This document shows, in pieces, positions 10,570 to 21,419 of a stretch of 64,000 nt of DNA. Every line of letters starts with the position of its first letter. The stretch's first letter is position 1. The stretch is from NCBI GenBank assembly GCA_021234155.1, contig JAJEKV010000002.1, positions 1,599,882-1,663,881 on the forward strand. Direction: 5' to 3'. The position numbers were made by a program, and so were the translations under genes. The stretch is from Isoetes taiwanensis. Taxonomy: Eukaryota; Streptophyta; Lycopodiopsida; Isoetales; Isoetaceae. Below the pieces are notes generated by a model, which saw only the letters and a program-made list of their open reading frames with translations, was not told where the DNA came from and ran no database searches.

Positions 10570-12074
10570 ATGGCAATTCGGCCGACTTTTCAGCGATGGT
10601 GGCCCGGTGCATATGGCCGAGACCAACGTCAACATCATCTTCCAGCTTTTCCAGAAAGAGATTGATGTCCAAGCAACCTTGCTGCAACGCCAAAGATATA
10701 GGCGAGTTTTGGCTGAGTTCCAAGCTAGGGTAGGTCAATCCCTAGTGCGGCTCCCCCCATTGCACGGGCTATTTTGTTCCCCGTCCATCCCTACAAGCAG
10801 CCTTGGGTGATGTCCCGAACATTGCCAAGTATTTGACCAACAAGGCAATGAGAGGTTGCGGACTACATGGTCTGACGGAGTTGACGTAACCAAGTACTTT
10901 TCCTACCCGCTTTGGCCATATTCCTTTCCCACCATGTCGAAAACCCAATGGAGAAACCTCTATTCCTCCCATGGAGGTGGACCCCATAAGCCCTCGCCAG
11001 CAGACCCGGATGCTTTTGCGATTCAAACAGAGCAGGGAAGGAAGAAACGTAAGAAGAGGAATCGGACGAGGAAGAGTATAACTGAGCTCGATCTTAAGAA
11101 GAACGGCGGCAGCAGAAGAGGAGCTACACAACTTCGAGAAGCCGCCAGACCCTCAAGTCGCCTCCCCACTGGGGCTAGGCATCACAAGCCTAGCCCCCCG
11201 TCATCATTGATTGTGAGGAGTATCTACTCCTCACCAGACATTCTAGAATCTCCCAATGCAGGAGAGGGAGTTCCGGCTGACGAAGTTCTTTGCAAATCAA
11301 GGCAAAGAACTGCAACTTAGATGATTTCATCGCCCAGGAGTCGGACTTCCGGCTTATGAGAGAAGCCGACACTCCATGTGGGAGTCGACTTGGGACATCC
11401 GTGCCTACAAGAACATAAGGCAAATAATGGAAGCTCGAACCGCCATCCGAGGAGGAGTTCTATGCCATCCAAGAACGGATGGGATCCGCGGGCAAGACCA
11501 CGAGCATCTTGATGCCGAGCTCCTCGACACCACCCCGCACAAGAGGAGCAGAATCGACGCAAGGAAGTTTCATCAACAATTAGAGACTACCAAGAAATCA
11601 CCGAGGTAGAGGTCGATGAATACGCTAAGGCATAGAGCCGAGGCCAAAGGTGTGGAGAGTCATCGGCAACACACAATGACAAAGTCGTTGAGGTACTACC
11701 TCCCCTCATCACCGGATGGTAGAATAGCGGTAATACACCGCAAATTAGGTCCCCGAAGAAGAAGAAGTGTTTATGCTCATTGCACTCTCGACTTTGGCAT
11801 GCATGCTCGAATAGCCGCAAACGTCGACTATGCTATCTTAGTCAAGAGAGCGATGGCACTTTGACATCTTCTCGACCGTGCTCTACCGGGACGGCGGGGA
11901 AGATTGGCAGTAACCGTGGCCTACACCTCCGACCACAGAGTAGAGGAATTGGTGACAGCCTTACAGGGCAGGACGTCAGCGAATGTCCTTAGGAACTTGG
12001 GACGCTTGGTAGGAACAACCCAAGTTAAGAAATTTCTTGAGGATAACCCATCCTACCGACGATTTCAAGAATAG
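10570..12074 (+). pseudogene. Pre-gag ORF (ORF0), unit 3, broken
   Basis: Best copy of the extra ORF. The opening part can be read as a coiled-coil-like segment (NVNIIFQLFQKEIDVQATLL...). The final part reads ...VEELVTALQGR... and ends FQE-stop before the AT-rich spacer. Frame changes occur between these blocks. ~500 codons when intact, to judge from the length. No catalytic or structural family recognised; it might be an extra structural or accessory protein of this retrotransposon lineage. Confidence 0.5.
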
Positions 12075-12079
12075 TTAAA

Positions 12080-12230
12080 CTCTTGATCCCGGAGGACTTG
12101 TATCTAAAAATATTATATAATAAAAACATTTTGTTGCCAATATTAAACTACTTTGTTGATTGTATTTGATTCCAAAAATTATATCGGCAAATACATGAAT
12201 ACAATAAAGTAAATGAATCTAACCGTAAGG
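12080..12230 (+). other. AT-rich spacer between ORF0 and gag
   Basis: ~150 bp, very AT-rich, with stop codons in all frames. It is almost identical in units 1 (4,345-4,480) and 2 (8,215-8,345). It could serve as a leader or second promoter for gag, but no clear TATA box and start pair is seen. Confidence 0.5.
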
Positions 12231-12259
12231 CCATGGTCAATTGTGTATGCAGATAGAGA

Positions 12260-13430
12260 ACAAAGACGGTCGAAAAAAAACAGAGGCCCAACAGACTAAG
12301 AGACCCCGACCGGCAACCCATCCCAAGGAACCTATTCGAGGCATTTGGTCCCATGACCCCAGAAGAGGAGATGTCGCAAATGAGAACCGAACTCGACCAG
12401 ATAAAGGCTCTACTAGCGGCACAAGCATCTACCGGCCGCAAACGACACCTCGAAAGTCGGGGAAGGATAAGAAGAGGAGTAAGAGAAGGAGGTCCCCTAG
12501 TATAGAAACCTCTGACGCAAGCTCACTCTCGGACTCTGAGTCCGAGAAAGAGGGCCGAGCAAGTGCGGACAGAGACGGCATGTAAGAACGCTAAGGCATT
12601 AGGACTACCGAAAAGGTAGACTTCGATTGGGCAACGATATGGAAGGCCCGGAAGCTTGAACAGTTCTCAGAAAGATCAGGCTTGGAAGCGCAGGCATGGC
12701 TCGACGAGATGAGCGAAAATGCGACAACGCTTACGGAATGAAAGACAAGGATAAAGGCGTGGTGGCAACGGCCAATTTGAAGGAGCCGCGATCCGGTGGA
12801 AGGGTTATGCCAAGGCCCATGGCTTAAGCTGCAGATGGGTGCAGATTCAAGAAGTTTTCTAAAGCCTTCAAAGCGCCATTACGTTCCGAGGAACACAAGT
12901 CCAACATGATGCGGCAATTTTACTGATTGTGGCAAAGGGGTACAAAAAACAAATGCAAAAGTAATAATCGAGGAGTTCATGAGACTAAGGTCAGTATGTG
13001 CCGGGTTGAGTGAAAAGCACGCGATGGGGAGAGCTACATTGAAGGATCGAACGAAGAGATCCGGAAACTTGTAAGGGCAATAGACCCCAAGGCGGTATCA
13101 AAGCGTAATCCAAAGCAATCAGCTTGCAAGGATCGGGCCTCGCAACGGCGTCGCGAAGCGTAAAACTACCGGGGGATAGAGGCAAAGCAACGGGGAGTTA
13201 TAGCCCTAGGGCAGCTAACCCAAGTCCAAAGAAAATCCCCATATAGTGGCAAACGCGGGGGCGGCGGAGGAAAGGAAGAGGTGTCCTTCAAGGACAAGTA
13301 GAAAGGGTCGAACTACTCGAAAGCAGTGCGATCCTTCTTACAAGCAATGCCCAAAGAGAAGAGGCAGGAGTGTATGGAAAAGCAGCTTTGCCCGGATGCT
13401 TCCAGCCAGCCACCTGAATCGGCCGAATGC
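12260..13430 (+). pseudogene. gag: gag of unit 3, upstream of pol
   Basis: Near 12,350-12,590 it encodes PEEEMSQMRTELDQIKALL, a Ser/Lys/Arg-rich linker and an acidic Ser run (SDSESEKEG). Near 12,610-12,740 comes a capsid-like part with FDWATIWKARKLEQF and AQAWLDEM. Stops and shifts follow, and no clear CCHC zinc knuckle can be read before the protease. This is the only gag copy contiguous with pol. Confidence 0.55.
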
Positions 13431-13735
13431 CCCTTCGTCATGAGCTCAGCCATGAGTTGGGTGGATGGGACACTCCGTCTGACGACGACGGCGAGGCAGC
13501 GCGCGATTATATTGAGGGTGAGTGCCACATCTTTGCTGCTATAGATATAGAACAGGCAGAAAATCAGTATAGAGTAATTTCCACAATAGGGAAGGCCAAA
13601 ACCAAGTCCTTCATAGTCCTAATAGACTCGGGAAGTAGCCACAACTTCGCTTCCCCAAGGATGGTCGACATGTTGAAGTTGAAACCCTTAAAGTCAAGCC
13701 AAGGCCGTAATCTTGGCGAAATGGAGCAATAAGAC
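13431..13735 (+). pseudogene. pol: Retropepsin-type protease domain
   Basis: An open stretch codes for SFIVLIDSGSSHNFASPRMV: the D-S-G active-site triad in the S-H-N-F context usual for plant Ty3/gypsy proteases. It follows gag directly. The frame ends at a stop just after MVDMLKLKPLKS...EMEQ; the linker to RT (13,740-14,090) is degraded. Confidence 0.8.
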
Positions 13736-14089
13736 AAAATGGCGGGGAAGAGGATCAATTTGACATTGACTTGCCGGAATTAATATCCGGATGGGGGCGT
13801 AATGGGCATCGGCAAGTACGACCGATAATAGGAATGGAGTAGCCATCATTGACTGCGGGAGCGGAAGGTGACCCTCACAACGCCCGACGGCAAAGTTATT
13901 GAGATCCGCAGGTAAAGAAGTTGCTCCCATCATGCGGTGTATGTCTATTAAGAAGCCACTCAAGTCAATCAAGAGCGGCGAGCAGTAGCATACATCTTCA
14001 AACTTGAGATTGAAGAACCCGAAGTGGGAGAAAGCAAAGGAAGACAAAGTGCTCGACAAGTTGCCCAAGCAAATAGCCAACTTGATCCG

Positions 14090-14950
14090 GGAGTTCCACG
14101 ATCTCTTCCCGGATGAGATCGAGCAACTTCCTCCATAGGGAGTCGAAAGCGAGATAGCTTTTCGAACCGAGGAACAAGCCGACGCGAGCAAGGCTCTGTG
14201 ATAGAATGGCGACTTGAAACCGATGGAGCTAAAGAAACAATTAAAGAATTGCTCGACCTAGGCTTCATTAGACCTAGCGTCTCACCATTTGGGGCACCCA
14301 TCCTCTTTGTCAAGAAGAAGGATGGCAGCTTGAGGATGTGCATAGATTACGCACAATTGAACAAGCACACCATCAAGAACAAGTGCACGCACTCCCCGAT
14401 GGACTGACTTGATGGATCAGCTCAAAAGGGCAAAAGGTCTTCTCCAAGATCGACCTAAGGTCGGGTTACTACCGTCAGGGATAAAGGAAGAAGACATCCA
14501 CAAAACGGCTTTCGGGGACCAGGTATGGGCATTATGAGTTCACGGTAATGCCATTTGGGCTATCAAATGCCCCCCCTACGTGCATGAGACTCATGAGCGA
14601 CATCTTGAAGAGAATTCTTGGACACCTTCGTGATAGTGTTCTTGACGACGATACGGTGTATAGCGATCCATTGAAGAACATGCACAACACGAAGAAAGGT
14701 GCTCGAAGTTGAAGAGGCATCGGTTATATGCCAAGTTGTCGGGTGCCGCCGCAACGCAGAAGGTGGAATACCCCGGTCATGTGATTTCAGCAGAAGGAAT
14801 CTCAACGGATCCCGCCAAGATTGAAGCGGTGATCCGATTGGCCGGCACCAAAGAACGCCCACGAGGTCGAAGTTTCCCTCGCCTAGCGTGGTATTACAGG
14901 AAGTTTGTGAAGAACCGCAAAGATAGCAGCCCCACTAACTGGACTTGACG
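14090..14950 (+). pseudogene. pol: Ty3/gypsy reverse transcriptase domain
   Basis: Readable blocks in order: [20 protein letters not shown] and [18 protein letters not shown] (14,230-14,370), then FSKIDLRSGYY, YGHYEFTVMPFGL, and the catalytic block FVIVFLDDDTVYS near 14,625-14,665, then GHVISAEGI. These are the standard RT motifs, with both catalytic Asp codons present, but spread over several frames with stops, so no intact enzyme. Confidence 0.85.
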
Positions 14951-14999
14951 GCGCTTAAAAATGTGAAAAATTAGGCGGACCATTGGCTTAAGAAAGCCC

Positions 15000-15366
15000 A
15001 AGCAGGATTTGAATTGTTGAAAGAAGCTTTAACAACCGCCCCCGTCTTGACCCTGCCAGACCCAGAGAAGGACAAGCTAGTGGCGATAGATGCAAGTAAG
15101 ATAGCCACAGGTGCAGTGCTCATGCAAGAAGAGCGGGTAATAGCGTATGACTCCGGGAAGATGAACGATGCGAGACCGCTACCGGACGACGATCGAGGAA
15201 TTGCTACGCGGTTGTCGTATGCGTTAAGAATCTGGAGGCACTACCTCTTAGGAAGGAAGTTCCAGTTGGACACGGATCACCAGAGCCTCCAATATGTATT
15301 CACGCAACCACACCTTAACCTGAGGCAGCGAAGGTGGATGGAGTTTCTCGAAGTGTATGACTTTGA
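15000..15366 (+). pseudogene. pol: RNase H domain, interrupted
   Basis: Open frame 15,014-15,379 codes for PVLTLPDPEKDKLVAIDASK..., YALRIWRHYLLGRKFQLDTD and the block ending EFLEVYDFDI, the conserved end of gypsy RNase H. At that exact point the frame enters a GATA-repeat insertion and stops; the continuation YKPGKLNVVVDALSRHP resumes at about 15,461. Confidence 0.85.
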
Positions 15367-15445
15367 TATATATAGATAGATAGATAGATAGTAGTTTTAA
15401 CGTCACGCCACTAGGCAGCATCCAACTGGACATGTGACCACACAC
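15367..15445 (-). mobile_element. Short SINE 3'-end insertion in pol
   Basis: A (GATA)n tract followed by AGTTTTAACGTCACGCCACT and GGCAGCATCC...GGACATGTGACC. This matches the 3' end of the SINE at 20,768-20,900 in the same orientation (tail to the left, so the SINE reads on the minus strand). About 80 bp, 5'-truncated. It separates RNase H from the following conserved YKPGK segment. Confidence 0.65.
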
Positions 15446-16700
15446 CACACTACATTCTACAAGCCCGGGAAGCTTAATGTGGTAGTAGATGCACTTTCAA
15501 GGCATCCCCTGACAACTAGAGTGCATTGCAATGCAATTTCGACGCTCTCCAGCGATTTCGGGAAGAAGATTGAAGAAACGTTGCCAACGGATGTGGACTT
15601 CAAAGAAGTATGGGCAAGCTTGTGCAAGGAAGCGAGAACAGATAAGGAGAGGGAAACCTTCAAAAATTTTAAGAAGGAAGGTAACCTTCTGTACCATAAG
15701 AACAAGTTGTGCGTGCCTGAATCATCTGGAGTAAGAAAGCTGATCCTCCACGACACCACAACAGCCCAATAGTCGGGTATGAGAGGATTCATGAAGACAT
15801 ACTTCAAAGTGCGTAGCAGCTACTATTGGCCGGGAATGAAGAAAGTGTAGCTTCGCCACATCAAAGGAATGTCGGCTATGTCGAAAGCGAAGGTAGAAAC
15901 GGCTTAATTCCAGTGCATTGGAATCATTAGCGGCCAAACGCTAAGTGGGAGGTCGTCGTCGGCATGGACTTCATAACGGGGCTTCAAAACATAAGAAGGG
16001 AAGGATGCCTTGATGGTCGTGGTCGACAAGTTGTCGAAGATGGCACCACCGGACACGGCTATGGATACGACAAAGCTCTTCACCCAAAGAAATCTTAGGA
16101 AGCTCCATGGCATGCCAAGGGAAATTATCTCTAATCGGAGATCCGAAGTTCATCGGTGCCTTTTGGCGGACCTCTTCCATAACGATTGACGAAGCTATCC
16201 ATGAGCACGCCCCTATCATCCCCGCACGGATGGGCAAACGGAGCGCACTAAACGAATATTGGAGGATATGCTACTAAACTATGTCTGGAACAAGCAAGGT
16301 ATGTGGGAGGAATTTATTCACTTGGTGGAGTTTGCATACAATAGCACCAAAGCGGGAATCATCCCAAATGTCGCCGCTCATGATCAACCACGGTTACCAA
16401 TGCCTAACTCCGACACTTGGCACAACCCCAGGTCAAAAGTGGAAGTTTCAGAAGTAGCAAATGTTAGGCGATATGCGCCAGATTCATGGAAGAAGTTCGA
16501 GGGTATCTTCATAGCAGCAAGGAGTCGATAAAAAGAGCATCGCCGACAAACATTAGATAGTCGAGAGTTCCAAGTTGGAGATGATGTATGGCTCAAGATC
16601 AAGGTAAAGCGAAGCTCCGTGATCGGAAATTGTAAGAAGCTTGCTCCAAGGTGGGCTGGACCCTTGAGAATAATCCAAAGAGTAGGTAACCAATCCTACA
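15446..16700 (+). pseudogene. pol: Integrase domain
   Basis: After the linker with VVVDALSRHPL come a zinc-binding-like region (RGFMKTYFKVRSSYYWPGM), catalytic-core pieces (VGMDFITG-like, VVVDKLSKMA), the hallmark PYHPRTDGQTERTKR near 16,208-16,255 and an open frame 16,259-16,531 with WEEFIHLVEFAYNST. Several frame breaks. It mediated insertion of the element into DNA when intact. Confidence 0.8.
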
Positions 16701-16879
16701 AGCTAGACTTGCCAAACACACTTAAAGATCCACAAAGTCTTCCCACGTGAGTTTCTTTGAAGAAGCACACTCCCAATCCGAGATGAAGTCCTAGACACTC
16801 CAACGATGTTGGAAATGACGTAAGAGCGATAGAAATAGTTCGAGAACTAATTCTTGATAAAAGCGTTCAAGAAAAACAA

Positions 16880-17052
16880 GGAGATCGGAGTTTCTCCAAT
16901 ACTTGGTCAAGTGGAAACACTTGCCGGTGGAAGACGCGACATGGCTACTTAAAAGAGATCTGATAAAGCAGTACCCACAGTTTATGGAGCAATGGGACGG
17001 CAAGGTCATCTCCGAAGAAATCGGCTCATGCATGTCGATTTGTGATTTATAG
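16880..17052 (+). pseudogene. pol: C-terminal chromodomain of the integrase
   Basis: Reads FLQYLVKWKHLPVEDATWL followed by KRDLIKQYPQFMEQWDGK and a stop at 17,050-17,052. The Y-L-V-K-W-K...W pattern is the aromatic-cage core of chromodomains carried by chromovirus integrases, which direct insertion to particular chromatin. It places the element in the chromovirus clade. Confidence 0.8.
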
Positions 17053-17882
17053 CTTGCATAGTTAAGTCTACGCATGCAACCTATGAGGTATGGGTTGCAT
17101 GCGTTGTTACCGATGATGAGATCACTACGGTGATCTCTAGGACGTGGTGTAATGTCAGTGTAGGCATGACTGCGGTTCCGCTTGGAAAGTCTACTTCTGT
17201 CCCATGGAAGTAGACGACCTCGAGAGATAAGAGGTCATTCAGGAATGCATTGATAGGGAAAGCACCTCTAGCCAATGCCTACGGGGAGGACCCTATCCTT
17301 CATGCCCCATATACATGAAGGACCCTATCCTCCATGCTGGACAACTAAAGGTGTAGGCATGAGCGCCATATAGGCATTATAGGGCGCTGTCTCCACGGCC
17401 ACGATGGAAGAAGCATCATCTTCCTACGCCGGGAGATTAGCCAGACATTCATGTAGATAGTTGGGGTGGTTCCCTTATAACCAAATTTATAAATAATTAA
17501 AAATGGTACTAACGTAGTGTTGACCTGCAGGCCAATAAAGCGCTCCGAAGGGCTAGGAGGTCGAGCTACAAAGACTTGCAACACAAATTTTATTGTAATG
17601 TGTTGCAAGGAATGAAGAGTACCTCAGAGAATAATTGTATATATATTGATAAACTAAAACATTATGATAAGTAAAACTAATGGGTAATTGTTGTAATGAC
17701 ATACGAATTGATAAGTATTTGATTGAATAATAGTATAATAATATTCTAAAAATATTACCTCAAGGTAATCATAATAAATGTGTAACTATGATAATAGTAT
17801 ATCATTATGCATCAAGTTGAGTGCAGGTTAAGAAGATCCCAAGGTGGGGAGACCCACGATCTTTGCCGGGACGGCATCAATT
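17053..17882 (+). other. Non-coding stretch between pol and the PPT
   Basis: No ORF of note. A 25-bp motif (AGGACCCTATCCTTCATGCC / AGGACCCTATCCTCCATGCT) is repeated at 17,287 and 17,318. The right half is very AT-rich. Confidence 0.5.
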
Positions 17883-17896
17883 TAAGGTGGGGAGAA
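17883..17896 (+). promoter_or_regulatory. Polypurine tract
   Basis: AAGGTGGGGAGAA directly abuts the TGTGACG start of the 3' LTR, as expected for the plus-strand primer of an LTR retrotransposon. Confidence 0.85.
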
Positions 17897-19329
17897 TGTG
17901 ACGTTCGAAGACGATATATATACGGTCTCAAGACGATACCAAGCAAGGAAGCCCTAGGGGGCAACTTGCAAGGGTGCACACTTAGCAATGTGCGCACTTT
18001 AAACCTTTAACCCATTAAAGCGGATCAAGGGTCATGGAAACCCTAAACCTAGCGAGAGCCTATGTAAGGTAACCAAACCCTAATTCTTCCTTTTAGTCCA
18101 CTAACCTTAGAGCTCCGGGCCAGCGTGCACGAGGAGTCAAATCCAACTCCCAAGATCTGCGCGTGCACCCTAGCTCGTCGATTCTCCTTCCGACCCGCAT
18201 CCCCAAGCGAGTAAGCAATGACATGGACGCCGGATCAAGAGGAGCGAACCAGGGGATCAGGTATTTAGTCGATTTAATAGCCTAAATCGTATTCCAGCCA
18301 TCGAACCAATAGGTTTAGCCTATTAAATTACCCTTAGTAGCCAAGCAGATCCCCCAGATTGACCCTAACTAAAGAACCTAACTCTATGATATAGATTAGT
18401 TCTTATTCTTTAGTTCTATGATGATGTGATGGACGGATGAATTCCCCGTGGACTCATTGTATTGGGAAGGGGGTAGAGACTTAAAGCTTAGTAGTTGATG
18501 CTCCTAGCTAGCCTCCTTAGCATAATTGTAGATTTCGCATGTGTACAAGAACCACACCTGGTTGTGGGTGAAGGGCCGACCGCCGGAAGGAGGTTCGTGT
18601 TCGACTCTTGACCGATCCCTCCGGTGTGTAAAGTCTACCCGGGGATCAATGTAGACTAGGTCTAATGGCTTGCCACCGAAAGTGTAGGTAAGGCATGGGC
18701 TCATTACCGTGGAGTGGTGTTCACTTTCCAAAGGTTAAGTCGAATAAGGGGTGGCCCTCTAGTCACCTTGAGTCAACATGGAGACCTCTGGTGGGAGTGA
18801 TCCCTACCGCCCCATCGGAACCGGGAGATGCAACCCGTGAATAGCCCCTTTGGCTATGCATCCGGGCGGGCTCTGGCCAGTCCCAACACTCTTCAACCTA
18901 CTCGCAAAGTGTGCCATGTGGGAGGGGCGGATGGAGTGGACAACCCTATGCCATGTTTCTCATGCCGCCCAAATCCATTGTCATGTGCATGCGCAATGAA
19001 CTCGAGACCCAAGCCGTCGGTCCTCCCCGAAGTGAGCCTTGGGTAGGAACCCATATGTATTGTGCTGATCTTTGTCTATGCAAATGTTGATGTACCACCC
19101 TTCGAGGTGGATATGTGATGATGTTGTATACTGACATGTATGTTTACGCTTCCGCAGCTAGGTAGGCCCTGAGGGAGACGGGGTAAAATGACCCCTTCAT
19201 TCTTCCCACTGGAACTCATTACGGTTGCAGTGATATGTGGAGGGCCCTGTATCAGCATGGAGCTGGTATGGGGGATGAACTCCTGTTTGTATTCGGTGAG
19301 TGCACCGTATACGAGTAGGGGACGTCACA
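17897..19329 (+). repeat. 3' LTR (1,433 bp)
   Basis: Begins TGTGACG and ends CGTCACA, a 7-bp terminal inverted repeat, right after the polypurine tract. Its last ~440 bp match 1-436. A TATATATA at about 17,919 is the only TATA-like box near the U3 start. Confidence 0.85.
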
Positions 19330-19912
19330 GACGCTCTCTATTTCGCGGTGGTCATAAGCACTAGGCCACTCTCCTAGACCACTGGGAGGCCATAAATGAG
19401 AGATATTGTTTGAAACCATGTCCCTCAATGTAGTATAAAAGACACTTCCCGAGTCATCCTTTTTAGGAAGATTGTCCCTGAAGCATAAATGGTGGGCCTA
19501 TAAAAGCGTGTTTATGTCTACCGTCAATATACATATCCCGTCCCGATAGGAAACTTTTAAGCACCTTACAATTTATTATAAGTGAAGAGAATGGACAAAA
19601 CAACAAATTTAGATGGCAAAGTACTAATATTTGCGGTTGACATCTTAAATAATATGTTCACATAAAACTTTCACCAAAAAATCATTATTATTATGATGGT
19701 CGAGTATATTCGGGGCCAAATTGCCCGCCGACTTACGTGTCCAAAACAAAGCGAAACAGACGTTCTCCTTCAGTGACATGACGTCGTCAGGATCCGGACT
19801 TCTCTAAATCAGGTGATTCCTCTTCTTCTCTGCCTATATTTTTCACTTTCCATTGTCTTGCTCAAAATAAAATAATTACTAGATGTAACATCACTGCAAA
19901 CGGAGCTCTAGA
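19330..19912. other. No gene recognised
   Basis: Flank of the chromovirus. Two TATA-like boxes (GTATAAAAGACAC near 19,431 and CTATAAAAGCG near 19,499) occur 410-480 bp before the possible small gene that follows, too far to link with confidence. Confidence 0.35.
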
Positions 19913-20328
19913 ATGGTCGAGGTCCTGCTGCCTGTTCCAAAAACGAACGCTGCCTTCTTTTATGAAGGCTTACTTTTTATGATGGAAGTTTACTTCTGCT
20001 GCAGTTGTTGTGTGCTTGGTAAGACGCCCTAAACTTTATTCCTTCGTGATATATTTGTCTTAAAAGCTTGATTTCTTGCAAAGAAGCTAATCATCTTCTT
20101 TCAGGTGCTTTTGAATCAGAGCGCGTTTTTGGAGCCAAAGATGCACAATCCATTTTGCAACATCCGCTGGTGAGAAATGATGGGTTTCTTTCATCATGCA
20201 GCTTTGCATTTGTAAGGAAGTGCATGGTAAGAAAGGTAGGGTTTAGAGATCTTATAAAAATGTTGCTGCTCCTGATAACCGCTCCCTTGTTTTATGTTTG
20301 TGGCCAATCTGACCTTAGCATAGTTTAA
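19913..20328 (+). CDS. Possible two-exon small gene or gene fragment
   Basis: An ATG at 19,913 opens a frame (MVEVLLPVPKTNAAFFYEGL...) to a splice-donor-like TTG|GTAAGA at 20,018. After ~85 bp, TTCTTTCAG|GTGCTTTTGAATC restores the frame and continues to FVRKCM and a stop at 20,328. The donor, the pyrimidine-rich acceptor and the conserved phase support a real exon pair. I recognise no domain; a Cys-rich FCCSCCVL stretch spans the exon 1 end. It could be a fragment of a larger host gene. Confidence 0.3.
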
Positions 20329-20704
20329 AACTATGTCAGACTGTTGCTCCTACTATCACGCTCCCCTGTTTTATATTTTTTTCCTTTCACAGATATGTCT
20401 TAACCTGCTGGATTTTAAAACAGAGCTAAGCGAGTTTAACCTCAATGCTTTAAGAATAGAGAAACAGATCTGACCGAGTTCAACCTCATGGTGTCAGAAT
20501 ACGTCACCTATAGCAGCTAGAGGAATATCCCATCTGTCCTTACCCATTTGCCAATAGCCAAAAAATCCCTTTCTTTTTACTATTTTCCCTGTCTCTATTT
20601 TCTGTTCCTTTTCAATGATGAGACAATTTATGTTACAGATGAATGGGATATTTTTTGAAGACGATTTGACTGTTCTTCAGAAGTTGAGATATGGGTTAAC
20701 ATTA

Positions 20705-21417
20705 GGGCGGATTTGGGGTCTCAAAATGGCCACTGAAAGATAGTCAGTGTACCTTCAAGCCACTGAAAGATAGATAGATAGATAGTATTTTTACGTCATG
20801 CCACATTGGCAGCGTCCATGAGGACATATGACGGACCCCCAGAGACTTGAACACAAGATCTCTTAGTTGCTAACCCAATGGACTAGCCAATAAACCGAAC
20901 AAAAAGAGAGGAATTCAAAAATGAAAATCAGTATTACGTGGCACTTTTGCAATAAATAGTACTGTAATAATTGCACTTTTTAACTCAAATGCAATCGTTT
21001 TTTGGCTATAACTTGTGATTGTGATGTCCAAATTGCATGTCGTTTGTTGCATTGGATAGCCCATGGCGAGATCTTTCCAATGAGTATAGCTTTGATATGC
21101 TTTTGATAAAAGGAAAGACTAAAAAAATGCAAAAAACCAGGTTTTCTCTCGTTTTTTTAACTTTTGGTCATCTAAATTAGATTAAAATATATTCAACCCA
21201 TATACTGTTGGATAGATCTTTTGATTCCGCATCCAATGAAATAAAAATCATGCGATTTGAAGCTATGAATCAAAAGTTATGGCCCAAAAACTAATTGATG
21301 AAGTTACTTTTTGAGTATTTATTGCGATTAAAGAGAAGGAAAGTACAATTAATAAGCAAGAGAAAATATGACATGGAATTTTTCTTACGAGGCCATTTTT
21401 AGACCCCAAATCCGCCC
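20705..21417. mobile_element. TA-flanked TIR element, MITE-like (713 bp)
   Basis: Left end GGGCGGATTTGGGGTCT and right end AGACCCCAAATCCGCCC are perfect 17-bp inverted repeats, extending imperfectly to GGCC. Each is bordered by TA, the target duplication of Tc1/mariner/Stowaway-type elements. No transposase ORF is present, so it is non-autonomous. A SINE lies near its left end. Confidence 0.75.
20768..20900 (-). mobile_element. tRNA-derived SINE with (GATA)n tail
   Basis: On the minus strand: an A-box-like TGGCTAGTCCATTGGG, a B-box-like TGTTCAAGTCTC ~40 nt later, a short unique body, GACGTAAAAATAC and a (TATC)n tail. This is the layout of a tRNA-derived SINE with a simple-repeat tail. A related 3' end lies at 15,367-15,445. 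Confidence 0.65.
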
Positions 21418-21419
21418 TA

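Larger units (their letters stand above)
9923..13430 (+). repeat. Internal tandem unit 3, joined to pol
   Basis: Third full copy and the best preserved. It follows the same order until about 13,410 (CCCGGATGCTTCCAGCCAG). There, units 1 and 2 turn into the repeat tail, while this copy continues into protease. That position is therefore the junction between repeated and single-copy parts of the element. Confidence 0.8.
1..19329 (+). mobile_element. Giant Ty3/gypsy chromovirus, left end outside window
   Basis: The last ~440 bp of a 5' LTR (1-436) match the end of a complete LTR at 17,897-19,329 in the same orientation. Between them lie gag-containing tandem units and a pol region ordered protease, RT, RNase H, integrase, chromodomain, which is the chromovirus order. 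At more than 19.3 kb it is far longer than a usual 5-12 kb chromovirus; the excess comes from repeated internal units. Frames are broken throughout, so it is not autonomous as read. The outer left target duplication cannot be seen. Confidence 0.85.

Noticed and set aside
590-13430. Satellite DNA array
   Set aside because: Units carry gag-like coding sequence and promoters, lie between LTR, PPT and pol, and the last is contiguous with pol, so they are part of a retrotransposon.
17897-19329. Protein-coding frames within the LTR
   Set aside because: The region is defined as an LTR by the polypurine tract, matching ends and the second copy at 1-436; frames are short and differ between copies.
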